From IMG/VR virus record IMGVR_UViG_3300028596_000009, positions 102,824 through 166,823 of that record: a DNA stretch of 64,000 nucleotides; one strand, 5' to 3'. The notes beneath the pieces are model-generated. The model searched no databases. It saw only the letters and a program-made list of their open reading frames with translations, and was not told the DNA's origin. A program made the translations under genes and the position numbers. Each line of letters opens with the position of its first letter. The stretch's first letter is position 1. Positions 17,001 to 26,100 of this stretch are shown in pieces. The DNA comes from a virus.

Positions 17001-17135
17001 GAGGTCCCGTTCGCGGTCGACGGCACATGGGGCTGGTCGTGGGCCGACTTCGACGACAAGAAGCTCCAGAAGAACATGAAGACCCTGACCTCCGACGAGA
17101 TCAAGACGGTCCGCCGCGAAGATCTGGTCGGCTGA
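13827..17135 (+). CDS. polA: Family A DNA polymerase with 3'-5' exonuclease domain and an intein (1102 aa precursor)
   Basis: Exonuclease motifs: AIDIEGDG (Exo I), AHNGKFDAAVLGW (Exo II) and YNAEDVQHTHLL (Exo III). Polymerase motifs: VDYSQAELR (motif A), RRPLKA...CVYGLAFARG (motif B, interrupted by an intein) and IHDAIILDVP (motif C, HDA in place of HDE). No 5' nuclease domain. After splicing the product is about 777 residues. It replicates phage DNA. The start is set by the Shine-Dalgarno sequence at 13812-13824, but residues 1 to about 76 overlap the upstream gene and look out of frame; convincing sequence starts at PLYDLRARANTREV near 14050. GTG codons further down are alternatives. Confidence 0.85.
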   Translation: MTHSLVISGPSVMPSQVRIWVNSVLPMLPYPTTARFRTTSQSLGSPFGVRGIPSESTTCEGCRSGRCSTTFRFPPLYDLRARANTREVILANLLRAVRHIAGEDIPKPDGVYRLLTSREEAESWIKVRQKTHVLAIDIEGDGNPDTVHPSRHEILCLGIHDGAETVVLPEELFLPGLWPELADLLEGAVTVAHNGKFDAAVLGWVLRGTNNPIHITHDTMLAHYALWPAGGNDDEHADKSSTAFAYHGLKLLGVLYNGVENWALDRSEYENMRSVPLKRLWKYNAEDVQHTHLLLQFFRDQFRLRPEQLHAYMTVLMPASNHLTWQEDSGVCVDVPYVQTELVPGMTQEVEDLTRDLIYKANLILPGHAWPLVAPAKRLPGETSKEARRFNPGSADQVRVILESQGVELPVDRESKSKKGSTSKRTLELLMRDSRKGDPFLTRLLERRKVEKILGTYANPLATRSHTNHPYQGLRVFPGLHLHKTLTGRLASSNPNIQNQPKLATIRRAYIPSGPGRVVFQVDYSQAELRVMAVLGKDRFLTKIFKDPSLDVFDGMMPGIFADIDFEKNPEKYSELRRPLKACVPLDTMILTKRGWLKHDEVRIGDETPGLTATGRTEWTRISAIHHPGKQKVYRLGHSRWSFLCTSDHRWAVGKRNRRANQYGEPVMVEAKDITKDSVIYVAGELADENISFLTDDEVRILAWIQSDGYLKVAQSTGGPSQGRDGSKRQVNASIQQAKPQCVEEIKELLRDVPHGVGVRPGVNHETAYDFRLSSPWTRDLLSRARLLDGGIEDFVLRLPAAQRHIWLDTFWKAEGHMNGKARCITQKRGEKADAIALAGYLCGYRVSVTTHTKGSGVVKILLSHVTDVGTNTMTMTEHSEEEVWCVTTENGNWTARQGDVTANTGNCVYGLAFARGAKDIAEDLGMETAYAQGIIDGFLSSALGVTRWRQDVIDHIQYEIPLVSRLGRYFLHQPVNDKNRDDINRSALSFLPQSSASDCCLLAAVELGKHIRSNDLDWDMSALIHDAIILDVPQDQVEEAMKVTGDFMVASAAKWFPEVPFAVDGTWGWSWADFDDKKLQKNMKTLTSDEIKTVRREDLVG
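15573..16547 (+). other. Intein in DNA polymerase motif B with LAGLIDADG endonuclease (325 aa)
   Basis: Begins at Cys 583 of the precursor (CVPLDTMILTKRGW) and ends at Asn 907 (DVTANTGN), with Cys 908 as the +1 residue. Block B carries TSDH, so it is class 1. The penultimate residue is Gly instead of His. Two dodecapeptide motifs of a LAGLIDADG homing endonuclease are visible (ILAWIQSDGYL and WLDTFWKAEGHM). Removing it restores an uninterrupted O-helix motif RRPLKA-CVYGLAFARG. The segment is coding throughout with no stop or frameshift, so it is probably active in splicing. Confidence 0.9.
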
Positions 17136-17145
17136 GGAGAAGACG

Positions 17146-17760
17146 ATGGACTACCCGTACTACCTGACCGCCATGGACCCCGGCGGCACCACCGGCCTGA
17201 CCCTGAACAGGATCTCGGACGAAGACTTCGTCCTGGTGGACAGCGCCGCCGTCCCGTACCGGAAGGACACCACCGGGCCGGTCGGGAAGATGAAGGAGTG
17301 GGTCGAGGAGCACTCCGATCACCCGCACATCCTGGTCTACGAGGACTTCCACGTCCGCCCCGTACGCGGGCCGGTGGACACCACGGCCATCAACGTCATC
17401 AGCGAGGTGAAGAGCTGGCTCGCCGAAGGGGACCAGAACCAGGAGCTGGCCGAGATCCACGGACTTCTCCAGGGGTTGAAGCAGTTCGTCCAGATCGGCG
17501 GGCAGTCCGTCTACACGGCCATCATGGAGCGCATGGCCACCCTCTACGACTCCGAGGTCACCGGTCCGTACCGGATGGTGCTGCGGCAGACACCGACGGA
17601 AGGCAAGCGCATGGTTCCCGACGACGCGCTGAAGCGGGCGGGGATGTGGCTCTCCGGGCCGGACGCGCAGCACATGAGGGACGCACAGAGGCATGCGGCC
17701 ACTTACCTCGCCAAGAGGAAGTACATGCCCCTGTGCCGGATCGCGTGGCCCCGGGACTAA
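17146..17760 (+). CDS. RuvC-like Holliday-junction resolvase (204 aa)
   Basis: RNase H-fold signatures: MDPGGTTGLTL at residues about 10-20 (first Asp with the G-x-T-G loop), ILVYEDFHV (Glu-Asp strand, about 66) and a C-terminal DAQRHAATYLA helix providing the last acidic residue. This matches phage RuvC-like endonucleases that cut branched DNA before packaging. It starts 10 bases after the polymerase stop behind GAGGAG and is the last gene of the replication block. Its TAA overlaps the opposing gene's stop in the bases CTAA. Confidence 0.75.
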   Translation: MDYPYYLTAMDPGGTTGLTLNRISDEDFVLVDSAAVPYRKDTTGPVGKMKEWVEEHSDHPHILVYEDFHVRPVRGPVDTTAINVISEVKSWLAEGDQNQELAEIHGLLQGLKQFVQIGGQSVYTAIMERMATLYDSEVTGPYRMVLRQTPTEGKRMVPDDALKRAGMWLSGPDAQHMRDAQRHAATYLAKRKYMPLCRIAWPRD

Positions 17761-18086
17761 GAGCCTTCGATGAGCTGAGCCGGAGCCTGGAAGTATCCCT
17801 TGGTGGTCTGCGTCGTCGCACCCGGGGAGAGGAAAGGCTGAGCAAAGTTGTCGATCAGAGCGACGATCTGATCCATCAGGAGATCAAGATCCGCTCCGGT
17901 GGAGTTGGGGATGACGACCTCCCGGATCATGAAAGAGTCGGGAGGTCCGAAGGGGTGGAGGGATTCCCCTACCGGATCCTCACTCGGCTGCGTGATGCGG
18001 ACGGCGGCACGCAGCAGGGGGAACGAGTAGCCGGTCCCGTCCATCATGACCTGCGTCTCGCTCCAGTCGGCGCCTTCGGGTATCAC
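17757..18086 (-). CDS. Unknown late protein (109 aa)
   Basis: Last gene of the minus-strand late transcript; GTG 18086 shares a base with the upstream stop (TAGTG). The product is mostly polar with beta-like stretches and an acidic middle (GADLDLLMDQIVALIDNF). Position after the tail-tip genes suggests a tail-associated or lysis-accessory protein, but no family is recognised. Its stop is interlocked with that of the convergent resolvase gene. Confidence 0.65.
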   Translation of the reverse strand: MIPEGADWSETQVMMDGTGYSFPLLRAAVRITQPSEDPVGESLHPFGPPDSFMIREVVIPNSTGADLDLLMDQIVALIDNFAQPFLSPGATTQTTKGYFQAPAQLIEGS

Positions 18087-18256
18087 TATGCCTCCGTCTT
18101 CCGGTTGTTCTGCTGGGTCCGCTCAGTCTCCAGCTCTTCGATCCTCCGCCGGTAGGTGAGGGCCTGAGCCCGGAGAATCGAGTTCTCGTAGATGAGATCG
18201 CCGACCTTCTCCCTCAGGCCATCGATCACGTCACTCGACGAAACGGAGTCCGTCAC
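18086..18256 (-). CDS. Small coiled-coil protein (56 aa)
   Basis: GTG at 18256 lies in a GTGA overlap with the upstream stop; TAG at 18088-18086 touches the next start. The sequence has a leucine/isoleucine heptad pattern (VIDGLREKVGDLIYENSIL, then RRRIEELETER), so it should form a coiled coil. Its tight coupling on both sides makes it a genuine gene despite its size. Role unknown, possibly in the tail tip. Confidence 0.65.
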   Translation of the reverse strand: MTDSVSSSDVIDGLREKVGDLIYENSILRAQALTYRRRIEELETERTQQNNRKTEA

Positions 18257-18951
18257 GGCGTCTTCCCCTTCCAGCTCTTGTCGGCTTCCATGCGGCGTAC
18301 GGAGATCATCTTCCTGATCTGCCTTCCGTACTTCACTTCCATCACGTGCCTACGGGACTCTTCGACCAGGTCGGCGTTCTCTTCGAGGATGGAGGACAGG
18401 GAAAGGTACCCCTTGGCGGAACGGTCGATCGAGTGGTCCGAGGCGTCCGCCAGAAGGAGATCACGAGCAGCCTGCCGGGCCTGAGCCACGGGAGACGCGG
18501 ACAGCGCCCTGGCGGCTCGCATCCCCCCTCCGCCGATCTCGGTGGAGATGTCGAAGACCGCCTTCATCATCGTTTCCGTGTCGGCCAGCTTCATGCTCCT
18601 GGCCTCCTCCATGAGCGTGTGGCCCACCTGGTCCAACAGGTTCCTGACGGCCCGCCCACGATCCACCTGACGGTTCTGCACACTTCGCAGACCGGCCATC
18701 TTGCTCTTCATCAGACCGGCTTCCGCCGCATGATTCATCACGTGGAACTCGACGGCTTCCATGTCCGATTCGACGCCGAAAGTGAGCTGGGCGTCAGCGA
18801 TGGCATGGATCGGCATGTAGTGGAGGTGCTTGCCGTTGGGTTCCTCGTCCCACGGAGGGTCGTACTCAAGAATCAGGCAGGAAAGCTTGGGGATCCCGTC
18901 CATGGTGAGTGCGGTGTCATTCAGTTCGGCTGACTTGAAAACTATGTCCAT
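18253..18951 (-). CDS. Unknown late protein downstream of the tail-tip gene (232 aa)
   Basis: ATG 18951 is chosen because it follows AGGGAT and lies just past the upstream stop; the longer in-frame extension overlaps the tail gene and is not protein-like. N-terminal about 70 residues are beta-like (KLSCLILEYDPPW), the rest is helical with many charged residues and Ala (MRAARALSASPVAQARQAARD). Possibly a tail accessory protein. No motif recognised. Confidence 0.65.
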   Translation of the reverse strand: MDIVFKSAELNDTALTMDGIPKLSCLILEYDPPWDEEPNGKHLHYMPIHAIADAQLTFGVESDMEAVEFHVMNHAAEAGLMKSKMAGLRSVQNRQVDRGRAVRNLLDQVGHTLMEEARSMKLADTETMMKAVFDISTEIGGGGMRAARALSASPVAQARQAARDLLLADASDHSIDRSAKGYLSLSSILEENADLVEESRRHVMEVKYGRQIRKMISVRRMEADKSWKGKTP

Positions 18952-18958
18952 GGCATCC

Positions 18959-21900
18959 CTAAATGTCGTAGGAACCACGGAAGCAAAGGAACTGAACCGC
19001 CTCCGTATCCGCGTTCTGCCTCCAGGAGAACCCGGAAGAGGAAAGTGTATAGTAATTCGCATACATCGGTGTCGTCGTACTGACAGCATTCGGGCTCACC
19101 ATCGGACGGTACGACCAACCGTTATTCAGCGACCACGTCACTGTGCCGTTTCGCTGGGTGGCTACCGTAGCTACCGCGATAGCCCGGAAAACCCCGTAGT
19201 TGTCGTTCAGCTCCGAGCCGTGAGGCATGGTCCCCTCAAGCAGAAGCTCGTTGCCGGTGTCGCCCCAACTGATGCTGGCAACCACCGAACTGTCGACCCA
19301 CTCCTTGTAGATGGCCATACCGCCACCGGTCTTGAAGTTCAGGTCGACGCGGCCCGTGCTGTTCCGGGTGATCTCCGGCCCCACGATGCCGAACGAGTAC
19401 GGCGTCCACCCTCCCGTACCGGCGCCGTCGGCGGCGAAGATGTTGGTGTCCTGGTCGCCGGGGCCCGGGGTGTCGATACGGATACCGGCCTGGCCCAGGT
19501 AGTTGGCGCTCTGGCTGATGACGACTCGCGGCACACCGGAGGCCGGAACCGTGGTCTGGTAGACCGAGCCGGTGATCGTGTGCTTGACCGTCAGTGCGTC
19601 CGCCTTGATCTGAGTCGCCGTCACCGAGTCGGCAGCCAGCAGCGGCGTGTTGATCATGCCGTCGCCGATGTAGACCGACGACTCCTGCCAGATCGAGAAC
19701 TCGGACAGCCGCACCACGTTTCCGGCCGGGACGTTCGTCCACTGCGTCCAACCGTAAAGGGCGACAGCAGCCGTGTTCGCCGGAGGGCTGACGCCCGCCC
19801 CGGTGCTGGTGGTGATGATGGCGTCCTGGTTCGGGGCGGTGTAGTTCGTCGTACCGATGATGGCCAGGTTGCTGATCTGGTTTCCCGCGCGGTCGAAGAA
19901 CTTGGCGAAGAGCTGAACGGCCAGCGTCGCACCCACCGGCCATGCGGCAGCCGCCGGGATCTCCACACGCATACGGGCCTTCAGGCCGCCTACCACCTGA
20001 GATCCGTTACGGGTGAGCTGCTGAAGCTGTCCGATGTTCACACCGGTGAGGGTGTTGCCCAGCGGAAGCGACAGGATCGTGTTGTTCAGCAGAGAGAAAC
20101 GGGCGGTCTGCGTGGTGGTCAGCGGCCCCTTCGTGCCGACGGCCTTGCCGCCCGAGACCGACCACGTGATGTCCGACGAGGAAGTGCCTGAGAGCGCCGA
20201 GGTGGCCACACGGAAGGCGTTCAGGTCCGGGTCTCGGAGCTGCGGGTCGGCAACCAGGTTGTTCGTCTCACCGATCGACAGGCGGTCGACCGTCAGCGAG
20301 TACGCCTTGATCTTCTCGGCGGTGATCGTACCGGCGGCAATGTTGTTCGCCGTGATCGAGTTGGCCTCGATGTCCGGGCCGACAACGCCGACGACAACGA
20401 TGCTGGAGACGTCGGACACCGTGGTCGAGTCGTTGCCCGCCGTGTCGTAGGCGGTGAACCGGAAGTACAGGGTGTCGCCGATGCCCCAGTTGAGCTGGGC
20501 GTCCTCACCGGTGACGATAACCGCGCTGCCCGGCTCGAAGATCTCTCCGATCCTGGTGAACGGACCGGCGCCCGACAACGACATCTCGACCTGGATCGAG
20601 GCAAACCGTGCGGGCATCGGCTGACCGGCCGAGTCGTTGCCGTCCCACTCGACCTTCACCGTGGACAGGCGGCTGGACAGCACAGGGTCCGACGGCTTGG
20701 GCATGCCCGTGGTGGGCCACGCCATGACGGCCGAGACCTCGTTGCTGTACTCGCCGACACGACCGCCCAGGCCGATGGCCGCCACACCGAAGTAGTACGT
20801 CTCGCCGGAGTCGAGGTTGTTGATGTGGCCGACGATCCTGTTGCCCGGCGTCGCGTTCAGCGGGTGGCGGACCGAGTTGCTCAGCGACATGTCCTCGGGC
20901 GACGAAGCGGGCCGGGCATAGAAGCTGTACCTGGCCATGCCCATGCTGTTGCCGTCGACATCGACGAAGACCGGGTCGAACTCGACCCTCGCCCGCGCCT
21001 TCGGCTCACCGGCCGGATTGAAGTACCCCGTGGACGTGACCACGAGGTTCCCCGGGATGCTCGGCTCCTGGTTGGTCGGGTCCGGCTGGGGGATGGGGAT
21101 CGGGTTGGTGCCGCCGCCACCGCCAGCTCCAGGCCCTCCCTGTCCCGTGACACGGTTGACCCACCGCTCGTTGCGCATCTGGCGTTCGAGGAAGCGGTCG
21201 TTCAGGGTGAGGTGGATGACCATGCCGGTCGGCTCGGTGCCTGCCAGCGTGATCTGGTACACCCGAAGAGGTTCGAGCTGATTGCCGTTCTCGGTGCGCC
21301 CTCGGATCACGTCACCGGGGCGGTAGTCGTAGAAGGGCACAGGAAGGCCCTCACGCCAGGTGATCTGCTTCGTGATCATCATGCGCGGCTGGCTGCGGGA
21401 CGACAGCACATAGGCGCCCACCTGAGCCATGGTGGAAAGGTCGGAAACACCACCGGCCTGCATGAGATCCTCCCACTCGCCCCACGGCGGATCGGGAGAA
21501 AGCGGCGGCATCTCCACCACCCGGCTGATGCCCTTGTCGCCCTGCACAATGATCGTGCGGGTGTAGTCCTCCAGTGTCCGGTCCACCGGCTCTTCGAGGT
21601 GCGAGGCGGTCGGGTGCAGGATGACACCGCCGCTGTCTATCGCGAGGTTCCGGCGCAGCTCGGTGTTCGGGCGGTACAACTCCAGGGTGCGGCCCAGCAT
21701 GCGCCAGTCGGCCAGCCCCTGAGAAGTGAGGGCGTCGAGGATCGACCAGGCGTCCTGCCCGTACTCGTACTCGACGGTGTAGGTGTCGTCCCAGGGAATG
21801 CCTGCGGAGTCCTCGGTGGGGCCGAAGTTGTACGCCAGCCCGGGAATGTTGCCCCGGAGCTTCGACTCCTCGATCAGGGCGCTCAGCGCGTCACCCGGCG

Positions 21901-22294
21901 TGGTGTTGGCGAACCGGCGCCGGTTCTCCTTGTTCACCAGGGCCTTGTTGGTGAACCTGACCTTCTTCAGCATCCAGCCGTACGACGGCATCGTGTACGT
22001 GACGTGGCCCGGCCGGATCATCAGGTCGTGCTGGCGGCGCAGGTTCAGGAAACGGAATCCGGTCTGCTCGCCGTACCCTCCGGTGACCGGATTGCGCAGC
22101 CGGAAAACCACCTCGCACGGCTGCTCCAGCAGCTCGATGCTGGGCGAGTCTTTCGGGTAGACCATCGTCAGTGACGACATGTCGTTGATCGGGACGGAAA
22201 TCTCCCACGAAAGCGGGTGGGGTATGGAACCCCTCAGGTCACCGTTCGGCTCATAGACCTGGAACCTTCCGATGAGACTGTTCTGTGCCGCCAT
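18959..22294 (-). CDS. Large tail-tip protein, ReqiPepy6 Gp37-like N-terminus with FN3 domains (1111 aa)
   Basis: The first about 370 residues resemble the siphovirus ReqiPepy6 Gp37-like family: EISVPINDMSSLTMVYP near 30, then the tail-hub-like barrel with VVFRLRNPVTG and YDYRPGDVIRGR. After a Gly-rich linker, residues about 415-620 contain two fibronectin type III-like repeats (SIPGNLVVTSTGYF..., PKPSDPVLSSRLSTVKVEW). The block ANSITANNIAAGTITAEKI marks the usual switch to the receptor-side C-terminal domains, which are beta-rich. It should sit at the tail tip and contribute to adsorption. Separated from the distal tail gene by one base. Confidence 0.75.
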   Translation of the reverse strand: MAAQNSLIGRFQVYEPNGDLRGSIPHPLSWEISVPINDMSSLTMVYPKDSPSIELLEQPCEVVFRLRNPVTGGYGEQTGFRFLNLRRQHDLMIRPGHVTYTMPSYGWMLKKVRFTNKALVNKENRRRFANTTPGDALSALIEESKLRGNIPGLAYNFGPTEDSAGIPWDDTYTVEYEYGQDAWSILDALTSQGLADWRMLGRTLELYRPNTELRRNLAIDSGGVILHPTASHLEEPVDRTLEDYTRTIIVQGDKGISRVVEMPPLSPDPPWGEWEDLMQAGGVSDLSTMAQVGAYVLSSRSQPRMMITKQITWREGLPVPFYDYRPGDVIRGRTENGNQLEPLRVYQITLAGTEPTGMVIHLTLNDRFLERQMRNERWVNRVTGQGGPGAGGGGGTNPIPIPQPDPTNQEPSIPGNLVVTSTGYFNPAGEPKARARVEFDPVFVDVDGNSMGMARYSFYARPASSPEDMSLSNSVRHPLNATPGNRIVGHINNLDSGETYYFGVAAIGLGGRVGEYSNEVSAVMAWPTTGMPKPSDPVLSSRLSTVKVEWDGNDSAGQPMPARFASIQVEMSLSGAGPFTRIGEIFEPGSAVIVTGEDAQLNWGIGDTLYFRFTAYDTAGNDSTTVSDVSSIVVVGVVGPDIEANSITANNIAAGTITAEKIKAYSLTVDRLSIGETNNLVADPQLRDPDLNAFRVATSALSGTSSSDITWSVSGGKAVGTKGPLTTTQTARFSLLNNTILSLPLGNTLTGVNIGQLQQLTRNGSQVVGGLKARMRVEIPAAAAWPVGATLAVQLFAKFFDRAGNQISNLAIIGTTNYTAPNQDAIITTSTGAGVSPPANTAAVALYGWTQWTNVPAGNVVRLSEFSIWQESSVYIGDGMINTPLLAADSVTATQIKADALTVKHTITGSVYQTTVPASGVPRVVISQSANYLGQAGIRIDTPGPGDQDTNIFAADGAGTGGWTPYSFGIVGPEITRNSTGRVDLNFKTGGGMAIYKEWVDSSVVASISWGDTGNELLLEGTMPHGSELNDNYGVFRAIAVATVATQRNGTVTWSLNNGWSYRPMVSPNAVSTTTPMYANYYTLSSSGFSWRQNADTEAVQFLCFRGSYDI

Positions 22295-22295
22295 C

Positions 22296-23135
22296 TCACA
22301 CCACCGCTGCTCGGGCTCGAATCACCACAGGTCCGGCTGTTTCCGTGGAGACGATCTGAACCTGAGAAGTCACCGTCAAACTGGATCCGCCCGACCTGGA
22401 GGTAATCGTAAACGGACCGAGATCGGTGAACACCATTCGACTGGAAACGTTGGTCCCGGTGAAGGTCCACACAGGGGAAGTGACGATGTGTGCTATCAGG
22501 TTGTAGGGGTCCATCAGAAGGTACTGTCCGGACGGAACCGTCAGACTTCCCTTGGTCCAGTTGACCGCCGTGTTGGACACCACGTCCCTGACCGTGATCG
22601 ACCCGACCGGTCCCGGCACACGGATCAGGGAATCGACGATGGGGGCCGTGGTGGAAAGCCCCACGTTGGACGTCGTGGTGTTGTTGATGGCGAAGCCCTG
22701 CTCGACATAGGGGCCACGCCAGGAGCCGCCGGGAATGTTGAAGATGATCTGCACATCGGCACGGTTGGTCGAGCAGAAGAAGTCCGGCGAAGTCGTCGAC
22801 ACGAGCTGCCCGTCGGCCGTCTCGGTGTTCGTCCCACGGACCCTGGTCAGTTCGACCGGCTGATTGTTGCCCATGCCGAACGCGCCGGTCAGGCTGTTCC
22901 ACAGACCCCGCAGATCGTTCGCGTCGTCGCCCTGCACACGGACCTTCAGACCCAGCGTGATGGCCGACATCGGATCGTCCCACTTCGGGATCTGGTAATG
23001 CGTAGCAGGAATCTCCACGACCGCCCGGCGCGGAGCCAGGGCAGGGGCGTACTCCGTCTCCTTCAGGAGCCAGATGCCCCGCGTCTGCGTCGTGCCGGGG
23101 ATCGTAAAGCCGTTCAGGCCGTACTGCGTAGACAC
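22296..23135 (-). CDS. Distal tail / minor tail protein (279 aa)
   Basis: Placed between tape measure and tail-tip gene, the usual position of Dit-like proteins. The N-terminal half has the pattern of a distal tail ring domain (SAITLGLKVRVQGDDANDLRGLW), and the C-terminal part is a galectin-like beta domain. No transmembrane or signal sequence. Length fits Dit proteins. It would connect the tail tube to the tip complex. Confidence 0.7.
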   Translation of the reverse strand: MSTQYGLNGFTIPGTTQTRGIWLLKETEYAPALAPRRAVVEIPATHYQIPKWDDPMSAITLGLKVRVQGDDANDLRGLWNSLTGAFGMGNNQPVELTRVRGTNTETADGQLVSTTSPDFFCSTNRADVQIIFNIPGGSWRGPYVEQGFAINNTTTSNVGLSTTAPIVDSLIRVPGPVGSITVRDVVSNTAVNWTKGSLTVPSGQYLLMDPYNLIAHIVTSPVWTFTGTNVSSRMVFTDLGPFTITSRSGGSSLTVTSQVQIVSTETAGPVVIRARAAVV

Positions 23136-23148
23136 GGCTCTCCTTTCC

Positions 23149-26100
23149 TCAGACTCCGTTCAGCGTCGCAGCGTACGCCAGGGACCGGTTGATGGTGGTG
23201 CTGGTGGGCTCTGCCTGCGGGTACTGGTTGTTCACGGTGATACGAGTACCGGCACCACCGCCGATCATCGCGATCCGGGGCACCTGACTGTTCGCGGGCA
23301 TCCGCTGGATCATGCCGCTGCCGGACTGCATCTGCCGCAGGCTGACCTTCCGGACGTTGACACTGCCGCCCGAGGCGAACTGCGGGTAGCCGTAGCCCCT
23401 GCCGTACCTGCCGGAGTTGATCGCCTCCAGCAGCGCGCCGAACCGACTGGCCTGCTTGGCGTTGATGACGAACTCGCCGTCGGACAGCATCGCCGGGATC
23501 GAGTCGGACGTGCCCGTACCAGGACCCGCGATCCAGCCACCGGTGGCTGCTTCCATCGTCGAGGGCGGGCTGTTCTTCTGGTAGTAGTAGTAGCCGACCG
23601 AGACCGTCGCTGACCTGGTCAGGTTCGCCTGGATCGTCTCGCCCGTGCTCCAACTGTTCTGGCGCATCTGCTGAAGGTCGCTGTCGAAAGCGCTCTGGTT
23701 GACCTCCGGTGTCGGGTCCATCCAGCCGTTCAGACGGTCGCGCCACTTGCCCGTCCACTCGCGCAGCTTGTTCAGGCCCTGCTGGAACACGTCCGGGTAG
23801 ACGTTCGGAGTGCCCGTGGGCGACAGGCCGCTCTTCGTCTGCTGCGACTGTGCGATCCCCTTCAGCAGCTCCAGCACACGCAGGTACTCAGCGGGGTCAA
23901 GCTTTCCGTTGCCGTCCGCATCGAAGTCGCCCGCCTCGCCCCTCGCCTTGGCCAGGGTGTTCAGGGCGTCCATCGTGGTCTCGAACTGCTCGGTGGTGAG
24001 CTTCGCCTCGGCCTTCGGGTCGAGCGCGCCGGAGCCGACGACCAGGGTGACCAGCTCCTCCAGCTTGGTCATCTCGGTGGTGTACTGCTCAGTGGTCAGC
24101 TTGCCCTCGGCGTTCAGGTCGAGCGCGTCGCTCGCGTTGAGCAGGTTGACCTGTGCCTCCAGGCGGGCCACGGCAGCGGCGTACTCGGCATCGTCCAGGG
24201 TGGCGTCGCCGTTCAGGTCGAACGCGCCGACGGCGTTCTGTGCCTTTACCCAGTCGGCCAACTGGCTTGCCTCACCGGTGTACAGCGCGGTGACCAGCTC
24301 GGCAGCCGCCTTGATGTCCAGAGCGCCGGACTGCACCAGGCTCAGGGCGTACGTCTGAAGCTTCGTGGCGTCGCCCCGGAACTTCTCCAGGTCGAGTGCG
24401 ATCTCCTTGGTGATGACGTCCTTGGAGATCAGGTCGCCGAGGGTCTCCAGCGCCTTTGTGGCCTTCTGCACAGAGCCGCCGGGCTTCATCGCCTGGTCGA
24501 GCGCGTTGGCCGTGGCGTCGGCGAAGAGCTGGCCGGTCTCAGCGCCCTTTCCGGCAATGGCGACCTGCCCCTTGGTCACCGCAGCACCGAATGCCTCCTG
24601 ACCCTGCTTTCCGTACGCGCTCATCTGGGCGATGAAGTCTGCCTTCTCCTTGTCGCCCAGCTTCAGAGCCTGCGCCAGCATGGGGGCGGCGTCGATACCC
24701 ATGTCGCGGAACGCACTGGCCACGGCCGGGGAAAGCTCATTGACCGCGCGAACCAGGTTCTTCTCCCAGTCCCTGGTGACAGTGAGCTGGTCCTTGATCG
24801 CCTGACTGAACGCATCGAACGACTTGGTCATCGCTTCAATGTTGATCTTCCCTGCCCGGAATGCGGCAACGAAGCTGTCGGCACTCTCAAACTCGATCGC
24901 CTCGAAACCGGCCTGAAGGGCGCGCATGGGATCCAGCGAAGCGCCGATGGCACTGGCCATGGCCGTGATGTCGGTGGACAGCGACGAGGCGTTCGAGTCA
25001 GCTTCGTCCAGACTGTTGGCCAGCTCCTCGGCATCGCCCGAAGCCTTGGCGGCCGAGTCGCCGAAGAGAAGGTTGGTGGCGGCCGACTTCTGTAGGTTGC
25101 CCTCGAAGAGGTTGAGGGACTCGGCGATGAGAGCGATGGCGGCCTTCTCTTCCGCGAGCCCCCTCATCTCCTTGTCGAACTGGTCGATGTCGACGATCCC
25201 GCGACCCTTGAGATCCTGCATCTTCTGGTCGATCTCGTCCAGCTCACCCTGGAGGATCTTCGCCGCGTCCTCAGGATTCTCCAGCGCAGACGTCATGGCC
25301 TGCTGAAGTTCGAGCGAGCTGTTGTTCAGCGCCCTCATGGCGCCTTCGGTCTTGAAGATCTCGTTGGTCATCACGGACTGCCGGACCGTGTTCTCCAGCA
25401 TGGCCTGAGCATCGTCCTCAAGAACGATCTTGTGCTCACTGAGGGCATTCGTGACCTGGTCGATGGTCTTCTGCGCCTCGTCCCACTCAGCCACATAGGC
25501 GCGAGCACGCTTGGCCGCGTCGTCCGTACCCTTCGCCTGCTCCCTCAGGGCCTCGATGGTTCCGAACAGAGCGGTGATGCGCGTCTGCTCGGCCTCGGCG
25601 TTCTTGCGGCGCTGCTCGGCGGACTTCCGCTCCTCCGCACTCAGGTCGGCGGCGGCAATGGTGAGTTCCCGGATGACACCGCCACCCTCCTTGGCCGCCG
25701 CCGTGTCGGCCGCGATGGCGTCACCGAGGGCCGTCAAGCCACCCGCCGCCTCGAAGCCCGCCTGCGCGGCATCCCGGATGGCCGTGTCCGCCTTGGTGAA
25801 CTCCTGGTACAGCGTCACGATGCCCGTGATGATCGCGCCGACGGCAATCGCGGAGAACGCCGCACCGAGCAGGGTCACACCACCGGCTGCCGCACGGGCA
25901 GCGACACCGACAGCGCTGAGGCGGGCCGCCATGCCGGTCGTGGAGACGTTGCCGACTGCGGCAAGGCGCTGAGTGGCGGCAGACGCTTCATTAGTGGCTA
26001 CGATGTACCGCTGCGTCGCCGAGGTCATGCGAGCCTGCTGAGTCGCCATGCGCTGGCCATCGGATATGAGGGCCTGGCCTGCGGCGGCGCGGTCGCGAAT

